A stretch of DNA of 36,793 bases from Caulobacterales bacterium 32-69-10 (GCA_002280485.1 NCED01000030.1:1-36793), one strand, 5' to 3'; numbered from the stretch's first letter, positions 10,073 through 18,713 are shown. Made by a program: numbers and translations. Notes: generated from the sequence alone by a model not told the origin.

Positions 10073-10204
10073 GGGCGCGGACTGTCTTACGGCGCGGCGC
10101 CGGCGGCAAGCGGCGGCCGAATTTACCTGCCGTTAGGAAATGACTCGTCTCTTGGTTGTGACCGCGGGAGGCCCGTGGGACATGGCGACGCGGGGGGCCC
10201 TGCA

Positions 10205-10504
10205 ATGGCCAAGCTCAAATATGCGATCATGCGCTTCGGGGACGAATGGAAGGTGGTCAGCGGCGAGCGCCGCATAGGCCATTTCGCCACCATGGCCCTG
10301 GCCGTGAACGCCGGCGCGCGGCTCGCCCGCGAGGCCATGGCCGCCGGCCATGAGGTCGAGTTCATGGTCCAGGACGGCAGCGCCTACCTGCAGTCCTTCG
10401 ATGTCATGCAGATGGCCGCCAGGGCCGACGCCCGGCAGGGCGGCACGTCGCAGCCGGCGGACGAAGGCCCCTCCCCGCCCGGCGTGCGCGTGCTTGAACT
10501 CTAG
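10205..10504 (+). CDS. Small DUF2188-like hypothetical protein
   Basis: 99-residue cytosolic protein. The first ~70 residues ('IMRFGDEWKVVSGERRIGHF', then an alanine-rich helix, then 'GHEVEFMVQDGSAY') follow the beta-alpha-beta pattern of small DUF2188-type proteins; the tail is disordered and proline-rich. ATG 10205 is preceded by a G-run (GGGGGG) about 8 nt upstream. No function is known. It stands between the divergent TPR/oxygenase gene and htpX. Confidence 0.6.
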   Translation: MAKLKYAIMRFGDEWKVVSGERRIGHFATMALAVNAGARLAREAMAAGHEVEFMVQDGSAYLQSFDVMQMAARADARQGGTSQPADEGPSPPGVRVLEL

Positions 10505-10672
10505 CGGCCGAGCCCTCATCTAGAGGCCTGCGGGCCGGGCCCCTCTGGCGATCTCCAGTTTCCCCTTGAAACGGATCGCGATGTCGGACCGCATCGGGTG
10601 CGCTCGATGCTGACGGAATGGGTCCGGACACCAGCGACAGCGCCCCCCCAAGAGGTAGAGGCGCTCAAGACG

Positions 10673-11593
10673 ATGAACCACCTGAAGACCTTCACGCTCC
10701 TGGCCGTGATGACCGCCCTGTTCGTAGGCGCGGGCTACATGGTCGGCGGCCCCACCGGCATGATAATCGCCCTGGTGCTGGCCGCGGGGATGAACCTCGT
10801 CTCCTACTGGAACGCCGACAAGATCGTGCTGCGCATGTATGGCGCGCAGGAGGTCGACGCCGGCCACCCAGACGCCCGGGTGCGGGCCTATGTGGCGGAC
10901 GTGCACGAACTCGCCGACGGCGCGGGCCTGCCCCGCCCGAAGGTCTGCCTCATCGAGTCCGACCAGCCCAACGCCTTCGCCACGGGCCGCGACCCTGAGC
11001 ATGCGGCGGTCGCCGCCACCCTCGGCCTGATCGGCATGCTGGACCGCTCGGAGATCCGCGGCGTCATGGCCCACGAACTGGCGCACGTGAAGAACCGCGA
11101 CACCCTGACCATGACGGTGACGGCGACCATCGCCGGCGCCATCTCGGCCCTGGCCAACTTCGCCATGTTCTTCGGCGGCCGGGACGAGGAAGGCCGCCCG
11201 ACGGGCATAGCCGGCGCCATCGTGCTGGCCATCGTCGCGCCGATGGCCGCCGGCCTGGTGCAGATGGCGATCAGCCGCGCCCGCGAGTACGAGGCCGACC
11301 GGGTCGGCGCCGAGATCGCCGGCGACCCCCAGGCCCTGGCCCGCGCACTGCAGAAGATCGAGGCCTACGCCCGCGGCACGGTGAACCACGAGGCCGAGCG
11401 CAACCCGGCCACCGCGCACCTGTTCATCATCAACCCCTTGAACGGCAGCGGCCGGGACAACCTGTTCTCGACCCACCCGGCGACGGCCAACCGGGTCGAG
11501 GCCCTGCTGAAGCTGACGGGGTTCGGCGGCGGGATCCGGCCGCCGGTCCGGGCCGTGACGGCGGTCCCGACCACCGGCCCCTGGAGCCGCTAA
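10673..11593 (+). CDS. htpX: Membrane zinc metalloprotease HtpX
   Basis: 306-residue inner-membrane M48 protease involved in quality control of membrane proteins. Seen: two N-terminal membrane helices ('[20 protein letters not shown]', '[18 protein letters not shown]'), zinc motif HELAH (residues 134-138), two further hydrophobic segments, and '[13 protein letters not shown]' with the third zinc-binding glutamate. Length and the '[13 protein letters not shown]...[12 protein letters not shown]' C-terminus match HtpX. I use ATG 10673; the frame is open upstream to 10598 but the added residues look non-conserved. Downstream a 10-bp hairpin may end the transcript. Confidence 0.95.
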   Translation: MNHLKTFTLLAVMTALFVGAGYMVGGPTGMIIALVLAAGMNLVSYWNADKIVLRMYGAQEVDAGHPDARVRAYVADVHELADGAGLPRPKVCLIESDQPNAFATGRDPEHAAVAATLGLIGMLDRSEIRGVMAHELAHVKNRDTLTMTVTATIAGAISALANFAMFFGGRDEEGRPTGIAGAIVLAIVAPMAAGLVQMAISRAREYEADRVGAEIAGDPQALARALQKIEAYARGTVNHEAERNPATAHLFIINPLNGSGRDNLFSTHPATANRVEALLKLTGFGGGIRPPVRAVTAVPTTGPWSR

Positions 11594-11602
11594 AACGGCA
11601 CG

Positions 11603-11630
11603 TCCCCCGCGCGTACTGCTGCGCGGGGGA
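11603..11630 (+). terminator. Hairpin after htpX
   Basis: Perfect 10-bp stem TCCCCCGCGC / GCGCGGGGGA with an 8-nt loop, 10 bp after the htpX stop. No T-run follows, so it is a likely but unproven terminator; it sits between convergent genes. Confidence 0.55.
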
Positions 11631-11718
11631 GGCGCCCAGCGCCAGGCCCAGGGGGATGGGGCGGCGCTATGAGCATCCGAGGAGCCGGCGCGAGGCGGCG
11701 CCCTGACGTGGTTCCCGC

Positions 11719-12498
11719 CTAAGCCCCTGGAGGCTCCGGCAAGACCGGGGCGGTAGGAACGGCTGGAAGGAGGGGCGGCGCTGATCGTTCCTCACCCTGG
11801 ACGATGCGGCCGGAGCCGGCGATGTGCTGCTCCAGGTGGTTCGGGCGGGTGGTGAGGGTCACGTCTCCCGAGCCCGCGATGTGGATCTCGGCGCGGTCCT
11901 TGGGCGACAGGACCGAGTTGCCCGAGCCGGCGATGCGCACTTCGGCGTCGTCGGTCGCCACCGCGCCCAGGTCGATGTCGCCCGAACCGGCGATGTGCAC
12001 CTCGACCCTTCGGGTGCGGCCAGACCCTACAACGTCACCGCTGCCCGCCATGTGGACGTCCAGGTCGTCCTGGTCGTAGCCGGTGATGGTCAGACGCTGC
12101 GAGCCGGCCATGTGGAATTCGCGAACACCGGAAGCGGTGACCGTGATCTCCAGGCCCTGGATTCCCCGCACGCGGCGGTGGAAGCGGAAGCGGCCATCGT
12201 CGATGTAGAGGTTTTCGACGGCGGTCTGCGGGCCGGTGACGACCACCTTGTTCTCCGGCCCCTGCACGTAGGTGACCGTGGCGGGAATAGTGATGGACAG
12301 CTCATCGTCGCCGCTCCAGGGCAGCTCCCGGGTGATGGTCGGTCCCGTGGCCTGGATAGTTTCCCGGCCGCGCCGACCGTGGTCGCCGTCCCAGTCCCAA
12401 TCCCCGAAATTCACCGGTCCGAGGGCGAGGACGACGGCAAAGCTGACCAGGCAGGCCACGAAGGCGAAGCCGGCGATCAACAGCAGCGAGCGTGTCAT
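11719..12498 (-). CDS. GIN-domain (DUF2807-type) membrane-anchored protein
   Basis: 259-residue envelope protein. An N-terminal hydrophobic helix ('SLLLIAGFAFVACLVSFAVVLALG') acts as signal or anchor. The rest is a putative auto-transporter adhesin head GIN domain: repeated beta-helix rungs of the form 'xVhIAGSGDv', seen at least six times (AGS/AGSG steps between residues ~130 and 235), and a Pro-rich tail. Two starts are possible: ATG 12498 with GGGGA 8 nt upstream (used here), or ATG 12522, which overlaps the preceding stop by one base (TGATG) and would be translationally coupled. It is the third gene of a PadR / HAAS / GIN operon. The family is thought to act in envelope stress or adhesion; the role here is unknown. 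Confidence 0.82.
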   Translation of the reverse strand: MTRSLLLIAGFAFVACLVSFAVVLALGPVNFGDWDWDGDHGRRGRETIQATGPTITRELPWSGDDELSITIPATVTYVQGPENKVVVTGPQTAVENLYIDDGRFRFHRRVRGIQGLEITVTASGVREFHMAGSQRLTITGYDQDDLDVHMAGSGDVVGSGRTRRVEVHIAGSGDIDLGAVATDDAEVRIAGSGNSVLSPKDRAEIHIAGSGDVTLTTRPNHLEQHIAGSGRIVQGEERSAPPLLPAVPTAPVLPEPPGA

Positions 12499-12521
12499 CG
12501 GAGAAGTCCCCTGCATCTGCA

Positions 12522-13091
12522 TCAGTTTTCAACCGCGGGTTTGAGCAGCCGGTAGTGCAGCCGCCCGTACCAGACGAGGGCGTTGATCAGCCCAACGACG
12601 AGCAGCAGCAGCAAGGCGCCGACCGCGACGGACCCGGACATCAGGCCGACGCCGGCGAAGACGCCCTGCAGAGGGGTCGGCCCCAAGTCCGGCAGGTTGC
12701 CGGTCAGGCCGCCGACGAAGACCCAGACACCGGCGAAGAAGACCGCGATGCAGGCGACGACGAAGCCGAACAGGGCCCCGCCCGCCCCGAGGAGGATCGG
12801 CAGCAGAACCAGGATGTCGAAGGTCGCAAGGCCAAGGACTGCGAAGATGGCGCCGGCGGCAGCCGAGGGATTGCGCTCCTCCTCCCACCGCTTCAGCCCC
12901 ACCTCGACCCGCAGCTCGCGAGCCAGTCGTCCTGGATCGCCCAGGGCCTGGGCCACCTCGGACTCGCTGCGCCCGGCGGCGGTGGCCTCGGCGAAGTGGG
13001 CCTCGTAGTCGGCGACGATATCGTCGGCCGCGCCGGGCGGCAGGCCCCGCAGGCCGTCGCGCAGGCGGGCGATGAAGCCGTGCCGGGTCAT
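12522..13091 (-). CDS. HAAS-domain (DUF1700) membrane protein
   Basis: 189-residue inner-membrane protein. Residues 1-65 form the HAAS/DUF1700 helical domain ('FIARLRDGLRGLPPGAADDIVADYEAHFAEA', 'ALGDPGRLAREL'), a module typically encoded next to PadR regulators and proposed to sense or transmit a signal. Four hydrophobic segments follow (about residues 75-185). Start ATG 13091 overlaps the stop of the PadR gene by 4 bp (ATGA), so the two are translated together. No enzyme motif is visible. Confidence 0.82.
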   Translation of the reverse strand: MTRHGFIARLRDGLRGLPPGAADDIVADYEAHFAEATAAGRSESEVAQALGDPGRLARELRVEVGLKRWEEERNPSAAAGAIFAVLGLATFDILVLLPILLGAGGALFGFVVACIAVFFAGVWVFVGGLTGNLPDLGPTPLQGVFAGVGLMSGSVAVGALLLLLVVGLINALVWYGRLHYRLLKPAVEN

Positions 13092-13429
13092 TGGCCCCCC
13101 TCCTTGGGCTGGGGTTCCTCGATGATGGCCTGGACGGCGGCGGCGAAGGCCGCCCACTCCGACTTCTGAGCGGAGAAGCTGGTCTTCCCGGCCGAGGTCA
13201 GGCGGTAGTATTTGCGCGGCGGACCCGAGGGGCTCTCGACCAGATAGGTGTCGACAAGCCCGTCGGTCTGCATCCGCCGCATCAGCGGGTAGATAGTGCC
13301 TTCCCCCATGTCGATCCCCTCAGCCAGACGACTTGCGATCTCGTAGGCGTAGCTGTCCTGACGGGAGAGGAGCGCGAGCACGCAGAGCTCGAGCACCCCC
13401 TTTTTCAGTTGGACTTGGATAGCTTCCAC
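13088..13429 (-). CDS. PadR-family transcriptional regulator
   Basis: 113-residue PadR-type winged-helix regulator (PadR-s2 length). Seen: 'KGVLELCVLALLSRQDSYAYEIASRL', 'EGTIYPLMRRMQTDGLV' (recognition helix and wing) and 'PRKYYRLTSAGK', followed by a short C-terminal dimerisation helix. Start is GTG 13429 with GAGGCG about 7 nt upstream. It heads the operon with the HAAS and GIN genes, so it probably autoregulates and controls them; the effector is unknown. It diverges from recQ across a 124-bp region that contains an inverted repeat. Confidence 0.9.
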   Translation of the reverse strand: MEAIQVQLKKGVLELCVLALLSRQDSYAYEIASRLAEGIDMGEGTIYPLMRRMQTDGLVDTYLVESPSGPPRKYYRLTSAGKTSFSAQKSEWAAFAAAVQAIIEEPQPKEGGQ

Positions 13430-13553
13430 GGCGACGCCTCGATCAAACTCTGGCTATGGTGTAGCGCATGGTAGTGAGTTACGCAAGGTACCGTTTTATG
13501 CGTGGTACCGATTTCCGACGCGCTCAGTCGAAGACCGGGCGCTGACCCGCTAT
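13430..13553. promoter_or_regulatory. padR/recQ divergent promoter region with repeats
   Basis: 124 bp with AT content above the surroundings. Seen: GGTACC at 13487-13492 and again at 13504-13509, which forms both an inverted repeat and, with the following G, a direct repeat 17 bp apart; and near-repeats of TATGGTGTAG / GCATGGTAG around 13455-13475. On the minus strand TTGCGT (13486-13481) stands 17 bp from TACACC, a weak promoter candidate for padR. One of the repeats is a plausible PadR operator. Confidence 0.35.
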
Positions 13554-15401
13554 ATGCGAGGCGTGTCGTCCGCCGATTCCCTCAACGCCGCCCGCGATAT
13601 CCTGCGCCGCACCTTCGGCCATGCGGACTTCCGCGGCCTGCAGGCCAAGGTGATCGCCGAGGTCCTGGCGGGCCAGAGCGCCCTGGCCGTCCTGCCCACG
13701 GGCGGCGGCAAGAGCCTGTGCTACCAGATCCCGGCCATGATGATGGACGGCTTGGGGCTGGTGGTCTCTCCTCTGATCGCCCTGATGAGCGACCAGGTCT
13801 CGGCCCTGCAGCAGTCCGGGGTGGCGGCGGCCCGGCTGGATTCCAGCACCGATCCCGACCAGCGCATCGAGACCTGGCGGCGCATCGAGGCCGGCGAGCT
13901 CGATCTGCTCTACGTCTCGCCCGAAGGCCTCATGCAGCCGTGGATGCTGGACCGTCTGAGCCAAGTGAAGCTGGCCCTGATCGCCGTCGACGAGGCCCAC
14001 TGCGTCAGCCAGTGGGGCCACGACTTCCGCCCCGAATATCGCGCCATGGGGCGCCTGGCCGAGGTGTTCCCCAAGGTCCCGCGCCTGGCGGTGACCGCCA
14101 CCGCCGACGCCCGCACCCGCGCCGACATCGCCGCCCAGCTGCGCATCGAGGACGCCGAGGTCTTCGTCGACAGCTTTGCTCGGCCCGAACTGCAGCTCGC
14201 CGCCGAACGCAAGAAGGGCTCTGGCCACGCCCGGGTGCTGGAGCTGGTGGCCGAGCGGCCCGGCCGCGCCGGCGTGATCTACGCCGGCTCGCGCGACGGC
14301 ACCGAGACCCTGGCTGAGAAGCTGCGCGCCGCCGGCGTCGCCGCCCTGCCCTACCACGCCGGCCTGGAGAAGGGCCTGCGCGAGAAGCGGCTGCGCAAGT
14401 TCCTCGATGAGGACGCGGCGGTGATGGTGGCGACCATCGCCTTCGGCATGGGCGTCGACAAGCCGGACGTCCGCTACGTCATCCACGTCGACCCGCCCTC
14501 TTCGGTTGAAGCCTATTGGCAGGAGATCGGGCGGGCCGGACGCGACGGCCTGCCGGCCGACGGCATCACCCTCTACGGCTCGGGCGACCTGGCCTGGGCC
14601 CTGCGCCGCATCGCCAGCCGCGACTTCAGCCCAGAGACCGCCCAGGTGCAGAACCGCAAGGTGCGTCAGCTCTACGCCATGCTCGACGGCATGGGCTGCC
14701 GCGCCGCGGCGGTGCGGCGCTACTTTGGCGAGACCGAGGTGGGGCCCTGCGGGGCCTGCGACCTGTGCCTATCCCCGCCCGAGGCGGTGGACGTGACGCA
14801 AGCTGCTCAGAAGGCCCTGTCGGCCGTGCACCGGCTGGGCGGCCGCTTCGGCCGCGGCCGCATCGTCGATCACCTGCTCGGCAAGACCAAGGAGCCCTCC
14901 GCTTTCGAGGCCGGCCTCTCGACCTTCGGGGTCGGCCAGGAGCTGGCGGTGAACGGCTGGCGCGACCTGCTGGACCAGCTCGCCTTCGAGGGCCTGTTGC
15001 TGGAGGACCCCAACGACGGCCGCCCCCTCGTGACCCTGGGCGACGGCGAGGCCGTCCGCGCCGTCTACCGCGGCGAGCGGCGGGTGCAGATGCGCAAGAC
15101 GGCGGTGGAGAAGTCGGAGCGCAGAGCCGCCTCCCGCCAGGCCCGCTCCGCCGAGATCGGGCTGACCGCCGCCGAACAGCCCCTGTTCGAGGCGCTGAAG
15201 GCCTGGCGCCGCCGCGAGGCCCAGGCCCAGGCCCTGCCCCCCTACGTCATCTTTCACGACAAGACCCTGGCCGAGATCGCCCGCTTCCAGCCCCGCGACA
15301 CGGCCACCCTGGCCCTGTGCAGCGGCGTGGGCCAGGGCAAGATCGACCGCTACGGCGCGGCGGTGCTGGCGGTCGTGCGCGAAATCGCGGAGGCCGCGTG
15401 A
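13554..15401 (+). CDS. recQ: ATP-dependent DNA helicase RecQ
   Basis: 615-residue 3'-5' superfamily 2 helicase of recombination and replication-fork repair. Domains in order: helicase core with Walker A PTGGGKS (48-54), DEAH box (146-149) followed by 'CVSQWGHDFRPEY' (the aromatic-rich RecQ loop), second RecA domain with 'GRAGRDG'; zinc-binding region with cysteines in 'GPCGACDLC'; RQC winged helix; and a C-terminal HRDC domain ('TAAEQPLFEALKAWRRREAQAQALPPYVIFHDKTL'). ATG 13554 is used; a GTG three codons later is an alternative. Its stop overlaps the GTG start of a metallopeptidase gene. Confidence 0.97.
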   Translation: MRGVSSADSLNAARDILRRTFGHADFRGLQAKVIAEVLAGQSALAVLPTGGGKSLCYQIPAMMMDGLGLVVSPLIALMSDQVSALQQSGVAAARLDSSTDPDQRIETWRRIEAGELDLLYVSPEGLMQPWMLDRLSQVKLALIAVDEAHCVSQWGHDFRPEYRAMGRLAEVFPKVPRLAVTATADARTRADIAAQLRIEDAEVFVDSFARPELQLAAERKKGSGHARVLELVAERPGRAGVIYAGSRDGTETLAEKLRAAGVAALPYHAGLEKGLREKRLRKFLDEDAAVMVATIAFGMGVDKPDVRYVIHVDPPSSVEAYWQEIGRAGRDGLPADGITLYGSGDLAWALRRIASRDFSPETAQVQNRKVRQLYAMLDGMGCRAAAVRRYFGETEVGPCGACDLCLSPPEAVDVTQAAQKALSAVHRLGGRFGRGRIVDHLLGKTKEPSAFEAGLSTFGVGQELAVNGWRDLLDQLAFEGLLLEDPNDGRPLVTLGDGEAVRAVYRGERRVQMRKTAVEKSERRAASRQARSAEIGLTAAEQPLFEALKAWRRREAQAQALPPYVIFHDKTLAEIARFQPRDTATLALCSGVGQGKIDRYGAAVLAVVREIAEAA

Positions 15402-15787
15402 GACCCCCGTCCCTGGCCGACATCGAAACCATGGCCCGGCAGGCCTTTGACAACCTGCCCGAGGAATTCCGGCGCGTGGCCGGCGACGTGGTGATCCACG
15501 TCGAGGACTTCGCCGACGAGGAGACCCTGGACGCCCTGGGCATCGAGGACGCCTTCGAACTGACCGGCCTCTATCGGGGCGTCGACCGGCTGCACCAATC
15601 GGTGAGCGACCCCCTGCCCTCCATCGCCCAGGTCTTCCTCTACCGCCGCCCGATCCTCGACGAGTGGTCCGAGCGCGGCGACGTGACCCTGGCCGCCCTG
15701 GTCGAGCACGTTCTGGTCCACGAGATCGGCCACCATTTCGGCCTGTCCGACGACGACATCGATGCGATCGAGGCCGGCGAACGGTGA
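15398..15787 (+). CDS. Small metallopeptidase-family protein (DUF1025-type zincin)
   Basis: 129-residue cytosolic protein with an HEIGHHFG zinc-peptidase signature at residues 108-115 and a downstream acidic 'LSDDDIDAIE' tail, as in the minimal zincin-like 'metallopeptidase family' (DUF1025). The N-terminal part ('FDNLPEEFRRVAGDVVIHVEDFAD') is also typical. The GTG start overlaps the recQ stop (GTGA), so the two are cotranslated. Substrate and physiological role are not established for the family. Confidence 0.88.
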   Translation: MRPPSLADIETMARQAFDNLPEEFRRVAGDVVIHVEDFADEETLDALGIEDAFELTGLYRGVDRLHQSVSDPLPSIAQVFLYRRPILDEWSERGDVTLAALVEHVLVHEIGHHFGLSDDDIDAIEAGER

Positions 15788-15841
15788 CCTTCTCCCCTGG
15801 GGGGTGAGGAAACTGCGGCAGGCCGAAAGCGTTTCAGCGCC

Positions 15842-16327
15842 ATGCCCAAGCTCAAGACCTACGCCACCCGGATCGGCTTCCACGACGCGGTGGTGGCGGC
15901 GCCGAACCAGAAGGCGGCGCTGGCGGCGTGGGATGTGCGCGAGAACCTGTTCGCGCAGGGCGCCGCGAAGGTCACCGACGACGCTCAGGCCGTGGAGGCG
16001 GCGACCGCCGCGCCCGGTGTCGTGTTGCGGCGGGCGGCGGGGACCACGGGCCCGTTCACGACCGCGCCGGGCCTTCCCAAGGCGCCGGAGCCCAAGCCGC
16101 GCGCCGCAAAGCCCGATCAGCAGGCGAAGGCGGACAAACCGCCGCCACCCAAACCGAAGCCTGACCGCAAGCCCCTGGCCTCAGCGGAAAAGGCCTTGGC
16201 CGCCTTCGATAGGCAGGCGGCGCAGCGGCTCCAGAGCCTGGAGCGCGACCTCAAGAACGAGCGCCGCGCCCTGGAGCGGGAACGGGACCGTCTTTCGCGC
16301 GTCTATCGCGACGCAGGGGGAACCTAG
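15842..16327 (+). CDS. Hypothetical protein with Pro/Lys-rich linker and coiled coil
   Basis: 161-residue protein. Residues 1-75 form a compact domain ('YATRIGFHDAVVAAPNQKAALAAWDV...PGVVLRRAAG') that I recall from conserved Caulobacterales proteins sometimes labelled 'TolA-like'; that label reflects the following Ala/Lys/Pro-rich linker (about 80-125), not a demonstrated TolA role. The last ~40 residues are a charged helix likely to be a coiled coil ('LQSLERDLKNERRALERERDRL'). No signal peptide or membrane helix. ATG 15842 follows recQ and the peptidase by 54 bp; a tiny membrane protein begins immediately after it. Confidence 0.7.
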   Translation: MPKLKTYATRIGFHDAVVAAPNQKAALAAWDVRENLFAQGAAKVTDDAQAVEAATAAPGVVLRRAAGTTGPFTTAPGLPKAPEPKPRAAKPDQQAKADKPPPPKPKPDRKPLASAEKALAAFDRQAAQRLQSLERDLKNERRALERERDRLSRVYRDAGGT

Positions 16328-16328
16328 A

Positions 16329-16565
16329 ATGGCGCCAGTCAGATTGATCGAACGGCCAGCGCGCGCTGAGACGGGTATGCCCTTCGACGTGCGCATGGCC
16401 TGGATGCTGACTGGCCTCGCCTGGGCCTTCGCCGGTTACCTCGGGGTGCGGCTGCTCGATCCGAAAAGCGACCTTGCGACGACCATGCTGCTGCTAGGGA
16501 TGATCTCAGGCTACCAGGTCGCCGCCTTCGCCGTGGCCGCCCACGCCCGCAAGGCGCGCCGCTAA
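16329..16565 (+). CDS. Small two-helix membrane protein
   Basis: 78-residue predicted inner-membrane protein with two hydrophobic helices ('AWMLTGLAWAFAGYLGVRLL' and 'TTMLLLGMISGYQVAAFAVAA') and a basic tail. Start ATG 16329 lies 1 bp after the stop of the previous gene and is preceded by AGGGGGA, a strong ribosome site, which supports a real coupled gene. No family recognised. Confidence 0.65.
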   Translation: MAPVRLIERPARAETGMPFDVRMAWMLTGLAWAFAGYLGVRLLDPKSDLATTMLLLGMISGYQVAAFAVAAHARKARR

Positions 16566-16593
16566 GCCCCTCCTGATCGCGATCCTGTGAGCG

Positions 16594-16618
16594 GCCCGCG
16601 CTTGCGCCGCGGGCGTTT
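16594..16618 (+). terminator. Terminator-like hairpin
   Basis: Stem GCCCGCG (16594-16600) / CGCGGGC (16608-16614) with a 7-nt loop and a following GTTT, 29 bp after the stop of the small membrane protein. It separates the recQ group from the EF-G-like gene. Confidence 0.45.
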
Positions 16619-16706
16619 GAGGCGTTGCATCCGCCCACGCGGCCTTGAGACGCGCCGCGCGCGGCGGCGTCACGCCGACCCGCCGCCCTCTCTTGGAGAC
16701 GCGGCA

Positions 16707-18713
16707 ATGCGTAAGTCAGCAGGAGGAGGAGTGCGGGCCATCGCCCTGACCGGGCCGGCCGGCGTGGGTAAGACAACCCTGCTGGAGGCCCTGGCCTCGG
16801 CGGCGGGTGCGCAGGGCCGGCACGGCTCGATTGGCGACCCCAGTCCCGAGGCCAAGGCGCGGGGCCAGTCGGTCGAGATCAACCTGGCCAGCTTCGACTT
16901 CATGGGCGACCGCTACGCGGTGATGGACTGCCCGGGCTCGGTCGACTTCGCCTGCGACGGCGATGCGGCCCTGCCCGCCATGGACATGGCCCTGGTCGTC
17001 GCCGACCCCGATCCCGACAAGGCGGTGCTGCTGCAGCCGACCCTGAAGCAGCTGGAAGCCCTGGGCGTGCCGCACGCCATCTTCGTCAACAAGATCGACC
17101 AGGCGCGGGGAAACGTCGCCGACCTGATCGCCGCGTTGCAGCCCGTCAGCCGCCTGCCGCTGGTCGCCCGCCAATTGCCGATCACCCAGGGCGAGACGGC
17201 GACCGGCTTCGTCGACCTGGCCCTGGAGCGGGCCTACGCCTACCGCCAGGGCAAACCCTCAGAACAGATCCCTATCCCGGCCGAGATGGCTGAGGCCGAG
17301 GCCGAGGCGCGCTTCCACATGCTGGAACAGCTGGCCGACTTCGACGACGACCTGATGGAGGCCCTGATATCGGACATGACGCCGGACCCGCAGGTGGTGT
17401 TCGCAGACCTGATCCGCGAGACAGGCGAGGGCCTGATTGCGCCGGTCTTCTTCGGCTCCGCACTCAACGGCTTCGGCGTCCGCCGCCTGCTCAAGGCCCT
17501 GCGCCACGATACGCCCGAGCCTGCCGCCGCCGCCGCCCGCCTGGGGGCCAGCGCGCCGGGCGCCTATGTGTTCAAGACCAGCCACGCCGGCCAGGCCGGC
17601 AAGCTCTCCATCGCGCGGGTGCTAGGCGGCAGGCTCGTGGACGGCGCCGAGCTGACCCGGCCCGGCGGCGAGAAGGGTCGCGCCAGCGGCCTTTTCATCC
17701 TGCACGGCCCCGTGGCCAGGAAGGTGGCGCAGGCCGAGGCCGGCGACGTCGTGGCCATCGGCAAGCTGGAAGGCGCGCGGGCCGGAGACCTGCTCTCCAC
17801 CGACGGCAAGGCCCGCTCGGCGCGGCTGACGGCGTCCCAGCGCCGGCCGGTCTATGCGGTCGCCATCGCCACCCGCGACCAGAAGGACGACGTGCGCCTC
17901 TCCGGCGCCCTGGCCAAGCTGGTCGAAGAGGACCGGGGGCTGGACCTGATGCACCTGGCCGAGACCCGCGAGGTGCTGCTTCGCGGCCAGGGCGAGGCGC
18001 ATCTGCGCACCACCGTCGAGCGCCTGAAGCGCCGGTTCGGCCTCGACGTCGCCACCGCCCGGCCCAAGACCCCCTACCGCGAGACGATCCGCAAGGCCGG
18101 GAGCCAGCGCGGCCGCCACAAGAAACAGACCGGCGGCCACGGCCAGTTCGCCGATGTGGTGATCGAGATCAGGCCCCTGGGGCGCGGCGAGGGCTTCCGC
18201 TTCGACGAGCGGATCACCGGCGGGGTGGTGCCGCGCCAGTGGATCCCCGCCGTCGAGCAGGGCGTGCGCGACGCCCTGGAGCACGGGCCGCTGGGCTTTC
18301 CGGTCGTCGACGTCGGCGTGACCCTGGTCGACGGCTCGTACCACGCAGTGGACTCGTCCGAGTTCGCCTTCCGGGCGGCCGGGCGCCTGGCCATGCACGA
18401 GGGCCTGCCCGGTTGCCAGCCGGTGCTGCTGGAGCCGATCGACAAGGTGACGATCCATGCGCCCTCGTCCTCGACCTCGAAGATCAATTCGGCGGTTGCG
18501 GCCCGGCGCGGCCAGATCCTCGGCTTCGACACGCTCGAGGACTGGAAGGGCTGGGACCGCATCGAGGTGTTCCTGCCCCAGTCGGAACGGGCCGACCTGA
18601 TCCTCGAACTGCGCGCCCTGACCCAGGGCATGGGCGTCTTCGAGGCCGAGTTCGACCACATGGCCGAACTGAGCGGCCGGCTGGCGGAGGAGGTGACGAA
18701 GGCGGCGGCTTAG
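16707..18713 (+). CDS. EF-G-like translational GTPase paralogue
   Basis: 668-residue protein with the five-domain EF-G layout: GTPase (G1 GPAGVGKT 16-23, G4 NKID 128-131), beta barrel, and domains III-V ('MHLAETREVLLRGQGEAHL', 'TGGHGQFADVVIEIRPL', 'GFPVVDVGVTLVDGSYHAVDSSE'). It differs from true EF-G in key places: the G2 'RGITI' is RGQSVEIN, and G3, normally DTPGH, is DCPGS (74-78), so the histidine that activates hydrolytic water is a serine. This matches an alphaproteobacterial EF-G paralogue family of unknown role, possibly with slow or altered GTP hydrolysis. It also lacks the EF-G G' insertion, consistent with the shorter length. ATG 16707 follows GGAG; upstream in-frame residues are not conserved-looking. 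Confidence 0.9.
   Translation: MRKSAGGGVRAIALTGPAGVGKTTLLEALASAAGAQGRHGSIGDPSPEAKARGQSVEINLASFDFMGDRYAVMDCPGSVDFACDGDAALPAMDMALVVADPDPDKAVLLQPTLKQLEALGVPHAIFVNKIDQARGNVADLIAALQPVSRLPLVARQLPITQGETATGFVDLALERAYAYRQGKPSEQIPIPAEMAEAEAEARFHMLEQLADFDDDLMEALISDMTPDPQVVFADLIRETGEGLIAPVFFGSALNGFGVRRLLKALRHDTPEPAAAAARLGASAPGAYVFKTSHAGQAGKLSIARVLGGRLVDGAELTRPGGEKGRASGLFILHGPVARKVAQAEAGDVVAIGKLEGARAGDLLSTDGKARSARLTASQRRPVYAVAIATRDQKDDVRLSGALAKLVEEDRGLDLMHLAETREVLLRGQGEAHLRTTVERLKRRFGLDVATARPKTPYRETIRKAGSQRGRHKKQTGGHGQFADVVIEIRPLGRGEGFRFDERITGGVVPRQWIPAVEQGVRDALEHGPLGFPVVDVGVTLVDGSYHAVDSSEFAFRAAGRLAMHEGLPGCQPVLLEPIDKVTIHAPSSSTSKINSAVAARRGQILGFDTLEDWKGWDRIEVFLPQSERADLILELRALTQGMGVFEAEFDHMAELSGRLAEEVTKAAA

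Noticed and set aside
8171..10504. Plus-strand frame of about 777 codons opposite the TPR/oxygenase gene
   Set aside because: Only its last ~100 codons (10205-10504) look like a protein; the rest is antisense to the TPR gene.
11824..12555. Repeated units in the GIN gene as a possible tandem DNA repeat or CRISPR-like array
   Set aside because: The periodicity comes from beta-helix rungs (AGSG steps) in the protein; there are no identical spaced repeats, and no CRISPR array was seen anywhere in the window.
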